From Actinomycetes bacterium (GTDB lineage: Bacteria > Actinomycetota > Acidimicrobiia > Acidimicrobiales > Palsa-688), in contig JAKABK010000012.1 in the NCBI GenBank assembly GCA_021796905.1, positions 1 through 15,866 of the forward strand: 15,866 bases of DNA, read 5' to 3'. A program made the position numbers and the translations under genes. This document shows positions 12,471 through 15,866 of the stretch, piece by piece. A model generated the notes under the pieces. The model saw only the letters and a list, made by a program, of their open reading frames with translations. It did not search any database and had not been told where the DNA came from. Positions within the stretch are counted from its first letter, which is position 1. Every line of letters starts with the position of its first letter.

Positions 12471-13535
12471 TTGCCCACGTCGACCGCCGTCGAGATCGCC
12501 TTCGTCAACAACATGCCCGATGCTGCCTTCGTCGAGACCGAGAGGCAGTTCAGGGTCCTGCTCGGCGTCGGGCTGACGAGCCCCGCCCCGGCCCGGCTCC
12601 GGCTCTACGCCCCCCCCGAGCGCCTCACCGGTGCCGAGCCCGACGTCGCCTCCAGGGGGGCTCGGTACCGGCCGGTCGAGGAGCTGTTCGCCACCCGTCC
12701 CGCCGGGGTGGTGGTCACCGGGTGCGAACCCGCCGGGGGGGAGCTGCGTGACGAGCCGCTGTGGCCCGTCTTCGAGCGGGTCTTCGAGTGGGCCCCGGGC
12801 GCGACCGGCTCGCTCTGGTTGGCGTGCCTCGCCGCCCACGCCGCCCTCGCCCACTACGACGGCCTCCGGCGCCGGCCGCTGCGCTCCAAGTACAGCGCCC
12901 TGCTCTCCCAGGCGGTCGACCCGGAGCACCCCCTCACCGCCGGGCTCCCCGCCCGGGTGGCGCTACCGCATTCGCGCTCCAACGAGGTGCCCACCGCCGA
13001 GGTCTCCGCCGCCGGTTACCGCCTGGCGATCGCCTCGGAGGAGACCGGCTGGACGGTGGCGACCACCGAACGCGGCGGCTGCCTGCTCGTCGCGGTGCAG
13101 GGCCATCCCGAGTACGGGGCCGACACCTTGCTGCGCGAGTACCGCCGTGACGTTCGCAGGTACCTCGCCGGCGAGCGCGACACCTACCCCCCGCTCCCGC
13201 AGGGCTACCTCGACGGGGCCGCCGAGGAGCGCTTCGCCGCTTTCCGCGGGAGGGCCGAGGCGCAACAGCGGGCCGGGCAGGAGCGCGCCGGGCAGGAGCG
13301 CGCCGGGCAGGAGCGCGCCTGGCGCCGGGGACCCGGGGAGCGCCCGGTTGCCGGTGGGGGCTCGTCGGGGCGGAGCGGGGAGGCGGAGCTGCTCGGGCAG
13401 TTCCCCTTCGCCGAGGAGGCCGGACGGCTGCGGGCGACCTGGGCGCCGATCGCCGCCCGGCTCGGGCGCAACTGGCTGGCGATCGTGGCCGCACGCTCCT
13501 CCGCCGCCCGCACGCCGGTCCCGACGAGGAGCTGA
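12471..13535 (+). CDS. metA: MetA-type homoserine O-acyltransferase
   Basis: The product is 354 residues from a TTG at 12471, the only in-frame start before the conserved EIAFVNNMPDAAFVETERQF, with GGAG eight bases upstream. Landmarks of the MetA (homoserine transacylase) family are VVVTGCEPAGGELRDEPLW, the nucleophile Cys in WLACLAAHAAL, the His in LPHSRSNEV and VQGHPEYGADTL near the end of the core. It activates homoserine with acetyl- or succinyl-CoA for methionine synthesis. The donor cannot be read from sequence, but the downstream O-acetylhomoserine sulfhydrylase favours acetyl. An unusual Gly/Arg-rich linker of about 60 residues, including three AGQER repeats, separates the core from the C-terminal helix RATWAPIAARLGRNWL. 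The gene lies nine bases before metY. Confidence 0.88.
   Translation: MPTSTAVEIAFVNNMPDAAFVETERQFRVLLGVGLTSPAPARLRLYAPPERLTGAEPDVASRGARYRPVEELFATRPAGVVVTGCEPAGGELRDEPLWPVFERVFEWAPGATGSLWLACLAAHAALAHYDGLRRRPLRSKYSALLSQAVDPEHPLTAGLPARVALPHSRSNEVPTAEVSAAGYRLAIASEETGWTVATTERGGCLLVAVQGHPEYGADTLLREYRRDVRRYLAGERDTYPPLPQGYLDGAAEERFAAFRGRAEAQQRAGQERAGQERAGQERAWRRGPGERPVAGGGSSGRSGEAELLGQFPFAEEAGRLRATWAPIAARLGRNWLAIVAARSSAARTPVPTRS
13272..13316 (+). repeat. Three perfect 15-bp tandem repeats inside metA
   Basis: Three identical copies of GCCGGGCAGGAGCGC lie in frame and encode AGQER three times, starting at codon 268. Flanking sequence (EAQQR, ERAW) resembles degenerate copies. Slippage changing the copy number would keep the frame, so length variation among strains is expected. 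Confidence 0.92.
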
Positions 13536-13544
13536 GCGGGCGCG

Positions 13545-14810
13545 ATGCACGACGAGACGATCGCCATCCACGGCGGCTACGACCCCGACGGGACCCGGGC
13601 GGTGGCGGTGCCGATCTACCAGACCGTCGCCCACGACTTCGTCGACGCCGCCCACGCCGGTTCGGTCTTCGACCTCGAGACGCCCGGGTTCCACTACAAC
13701 CGGGTCAACAACCCGACCAACGCGGTGCTCGAGTCCCGCCTCGCAGCCCTGGAACGGGGGGCGGCGGCGCTCACCGTGGCGTCGGGGGCGGCGGCGGTGA
13801 GCTATTCGGTGCTGAACGTCGCCGCGGCCGGCACCAACCTGGTCAGCACCCCCCAGCTGTACGGGGCGACCTACACCTACTTCGCCCACGTGCTGCCGAG
13901 CTTCGGGGTGGAGGTCCGTTTCGCCGCCGACGACCGGGCCGAGTCGATCGCCGGGCTCCTCGACGCGAAGAGCGCCGGGGTGTTCTGCGAGAGCGTCGGC
14001 AACCCCGCCGGCAACGTGGTCGACCTCGAGGCGGTGGCGGAGGTCGCCCACGCCGAGGGGGTGCCGCTGATCGTCGACAACACCGTAGCCACCCCGCTCA
14101 TGCTCAAACCGTCCGAGCACGGCGCCGACGTGGTGGTCCACTCGCTCACCAAGTTCGTCGGGGGGCACGGCACCACCACCGGCGGGGCGCTGGTCGACGC
14201 CGGCCGCTTCCCCTGGGCCGACCATCCCGGGCGGTTCCCGATGTACAACCAGCCCGAGCCGGCGTTCCACGGGGTCCGCTTCGCCGCCGACTTCCCCGAC
14301 GCGCCCTACGCGGTGCGGGCCCGCTCGGTCGCGTTGCGCAACACCGGGGCGACGCTGTCACCGTTCAACGCCTTCCTGGTGCTGCAGGGTCTCGAGACCC
14401 TCGCGGTGCGCCTGGAGCGCCACGAGTCCAACGCCCGGGTGGTCGCCGAGTGGCTGGCCGCCGACCCGAGGGTGGCGTGGGTCGGCTACGTCGGCTTCCC
14501 TGACCATCCGAGCCACGACCTCGCCCGCCGGTACCTCGCCGGGCGCGCGCCCTCGATCGTGACCTTCGGCCCGAAGGGCGGCTACGAGGCGGCGATCCGC
14601 TTCTTCGACGCGGTCGGGTTGTTCAAGCGTCTCGTCAACCTCGGTGACGCCAAGTCGCTGGTCGCCCACCCGGCCTCCACCACCCATCGCCAGTTGCGGC
14701 CCGAGGACCACGCCCGCGCCGGGGTCACCCCCGACATGATCCGGCTGTCGGTCGGCCTGGAGCACGTCGAGGACCTGATCGACGACCTGGACCGGGCGCT
14801 CAGCCGATGA
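13545..14810 (+). CDS. metY: O-acetylhomoserine sulfhydrylase (MetY)
   Basis: The 421-residue protein is a PLP-dependent Cys/Met-metabolism enzyme. It starts with ETIAIHGGYDPDGTRAVAVPIYQTVAH, then has the HYNRVNNPTNAVLESRLAALE motif (50-70), ASGAAAVSYSVLN, the stacking Tyr in QLYGATY (104-110), and the PLP lysine Lys203 in SLTKFVGGHGT. DAPYAVRARSVALRNTGATLSPFNAFLVLQGLETLAVRLERH is diagnostic for the long MetY type rather than cystathionine synthase. It makes homocysteine from O-acetylhomoserine and sulfide. It follows metA by nine bases and must share its transcript. The 3' end overlaps the convergent FAD-protein gene by 11 bases. Confidence 0.95.
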   Translation: MHDETIAIHGGYDPDGTRAVAVPIYQTVAHDFVDAAHAGSVFDLETPGFHYNRVNNPTNAVLESRLAALERGAAALTVASGAAAVSYSVLNVAAAGTNLVSTPQLYGATYTYFAHVLPSFGVEVRFAADDRAESIAGLLDAKSAGVFCESVGNPAGNVVDLEAVAEVAHAEGVPLIVDNTVATPLMLKPSEHGADVVVHSLTKFVGGHGTTTGGALVDAGRFPWADHPGRFPMYNQPEPAFHGVRFAADFPDAPYAVRARSVALRNTGATLSPFNAFLVLQGLETLAVRLERHESNARVVAEWLAADPRVAWVGYVGFPDHPSHDLARRYLAGRAPSIVTFGPKGGYEAAIRFFDAVGLFKRLVNLGDAKSLVAHPASTTHRQLRPEDHARAGVTPDMIRLSVGLEHVEDLIDDLDRALSR

Positions 14811-15866
14811 TCCGCCCGGCGACCGCCTCGGCGTCGAGGACCGCCCGCAGCCGGCTCTTCGGCGACGGGAGGTAGTGGGTGAAGTAGCGGGACCCCTCGG
14901 TGAGCACCCCGAGCACCGTGACCCTGCTCCCGGGGCGACCGGAGCGGTCGATGGGGTGAAAGTCCTCGTCGATCGCGACGCTGCCGACGGCGAAGTCACC
15001 GTAGCGCAGCGGCTGCAGGCGCCCCCCCTCGAGCAGCGAGGCCAGCAGCGGGGAGCCGGTCCGCACGAGCGACGGCATGTCGAGGTGCCCTCGCACGACC
15101 GCCGGCACCTCGAGCTCGGCGGGGCTGACCAGCGCGGTCGAGGCGAGACGCACCCCGCTGCCGACCGCCTCGACGCTCGGGGAGGGCCCGAGCGGGAGGG
15201 TCAGCACCCCGGCGTCGAGCAGGGCGAGGAGCTGCTGGCTGCGCACGAGCGGCGGTCCGGCCTCGATGTGGTTGATCCTCGGGCGGATGCCCTGCTGGAA
15301 GTCGAGGTAGGACGGCAGCGACAGCGCCCCGAGCTCGAGGACCGGGCGCAGTGCGTCGCGCAGGACCCGGGTCGTCTCGAGCGCGGCTTTGACCGGGCTC
15401 CGGCCCGGGCCGGCGATCGCCTCGTCCAGGTCGGCGGCGACCAGGTCGTAGACCTGCGACTCGTAGTCCTTCGCGGTCAGGATCGGGCGGGTGAGACCGC
15501 TGCCGAAGTGGCGGGCAGGGTCGTAGCGGCCGTGACGGTCCGCGAGGCGGGCGGTCTCCTCGGCGAAGCGCCCCGCGCTCCACGCGTCCCCCAGCCGTCC
15601 GGGCACCCCGGTGTCGCCCGAAGCCACGAGGTAGTAGCGGACCTGCATCTCGGCGAGCACGAGTGGCAGGACCTCGGAGCGGAAGTCGATCGACCCGGTC
15701 CGGAGCCGGGAGAGCCGCTCGGGGGTGGCGATCACCGGCCGGTACCGACCGGTCGGGTCGCCGACGCTGGCCGGCTTGGACAGCGGCGGGACCCCGGTGC
15801 GCGAGTAGAGCGCCACCTGCGGCTCGTTCCCGCTCGGCCGGTAACGCAGCCGGCCGCCCGGGCAGC
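14800..15866 (-). CDS. FAD/NAD(P)-binding protein, C-terminal part (cut by window edge)
   Basis: The frame stays open past the GTG at 15816 to the right edge. The extra residues (RLRYRPSGNEPQVALYSRTGVPPLSK) continue the family pattern, so the true start lies outside the window and about 355 C-terminal residues are seen. The pattern YRPSG..P...SRTGVP, followed by a long helical middle and a C-terminal second nucleotide-binding half ending EGSRYFTHYLPSPKSRLRAVLDA, matches actinobacterial FAD-NAD(P)-binding proteins of the N-hydroxylating-monooxygenase-like superfamily. The N-terminal GxGxxG FAD motif is not in the window, and the substrate is unknown. The stop overlaps the metY stop tail to tail. 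Confidence 0.82.
   Translation of the reverse strand, partial: CPGGRLRYRPSGNEPQVALYSRTGVPPLSKPASVGDPTGRYRPVIATPERLSRLRTGSIDFRSEVLPLVLAEMQVRYYLVASGDTGVPGRLGDAWSAGRFAEETARLADRHGRYDPARHFGSGLTRPILTAKDYESQVYDLVAADLDEAIAGPGRSPVKAALETTRVLRDALRPVLELGALSLPSYLDFQQGIRPRINHIEAGPPLVRSQQLLALLDAGVLTLPLGPSPSVEAVGSGVRLASTALVSPAELEVPAVVRGHLDMPSLVRTGSPLLASLLEGGRLQPLRYGDFAVGSVAIDEDFHPIDRSGRPGSRVTVLGVLTEGSRYFTHYLPSPKSRLRAVLDAEAVAGRIIG

Overview
This is a very GC-rich stretch (roughly 70% GC by eye) that reads as Actinomycetota chromosome. A WhiB-family regulator, an F420-type luciferase-like oxidoreductase, several GTG/TTG starts and many apparently leaderless genes support this. Acidimicrobiia or a relative is my guess, but no rRNA or species marker is present to settle it. 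I see no insertion sequences, phage genes, tRNAs, rRNAs or CRISPR. The window looks like core or housekeeping chromosome with some poorly characterised genes. No stretch longer than 300 bases lacks a gene.

Left part (1-3646, all minus strand): the 5' end of a small membrane-anchored or secreted protein with a proline tract runs off the left edge. A small four-cysteine protein lies directly downstream of sufB (Fe-S cluster assembly scaffold). No sufC or sufD is in the window. A two-helix membrane peptide and an F420-type luciferase-like oxidoreductase follow. The spacers on both sides of sufB carry perfect tandem GC-rich repeats that form hairpins just after stop codons. The sufB promoter carries a 14-bp perfect palindrome.

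Middle (3723-9917): an oligopeptidase B-like S9 peptidase (plus) converges on an unusual FtsH-like membrane AAA+ zinc protease (minus). Upstream of the protease is an MBL-fold metallohydrolase (minus), apparently preceded by a leaderless 22-codon leader ORF whose stop overlaps the hydrolase start. It is divergent from a SAM-dependent methyltransferase (plus), which converges on a WhiB regulator (minus).

Right part (10043-15866): a HpcH/CitE-type CoA-ester lyase comes first. Next is a translationally coupled pair (four-helix membrane protein, then an eIF2B-like Rossmann protein). Divergent from that pair is a two-gene methionine operon: a MetA-type homoserine O-acyltransferase and an O-acetylhomoserine sulfhydrylase, which together make homocysteine from homoserine and sulfide. 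The last gene is an FAD/NAD(P)-binding protein that is cut by the right edge and overlaps metY tail to tail.

The most interesting items are the leaderless leader ORF coupled to the MBL hydrolase, the FtsH-like protein with Glu in place of the Walker B Asp, the palindrome and tandem repeats around sufB, and the eIF2B-like/membrane-protein pair. I did not find a clearly new multi-gene system.
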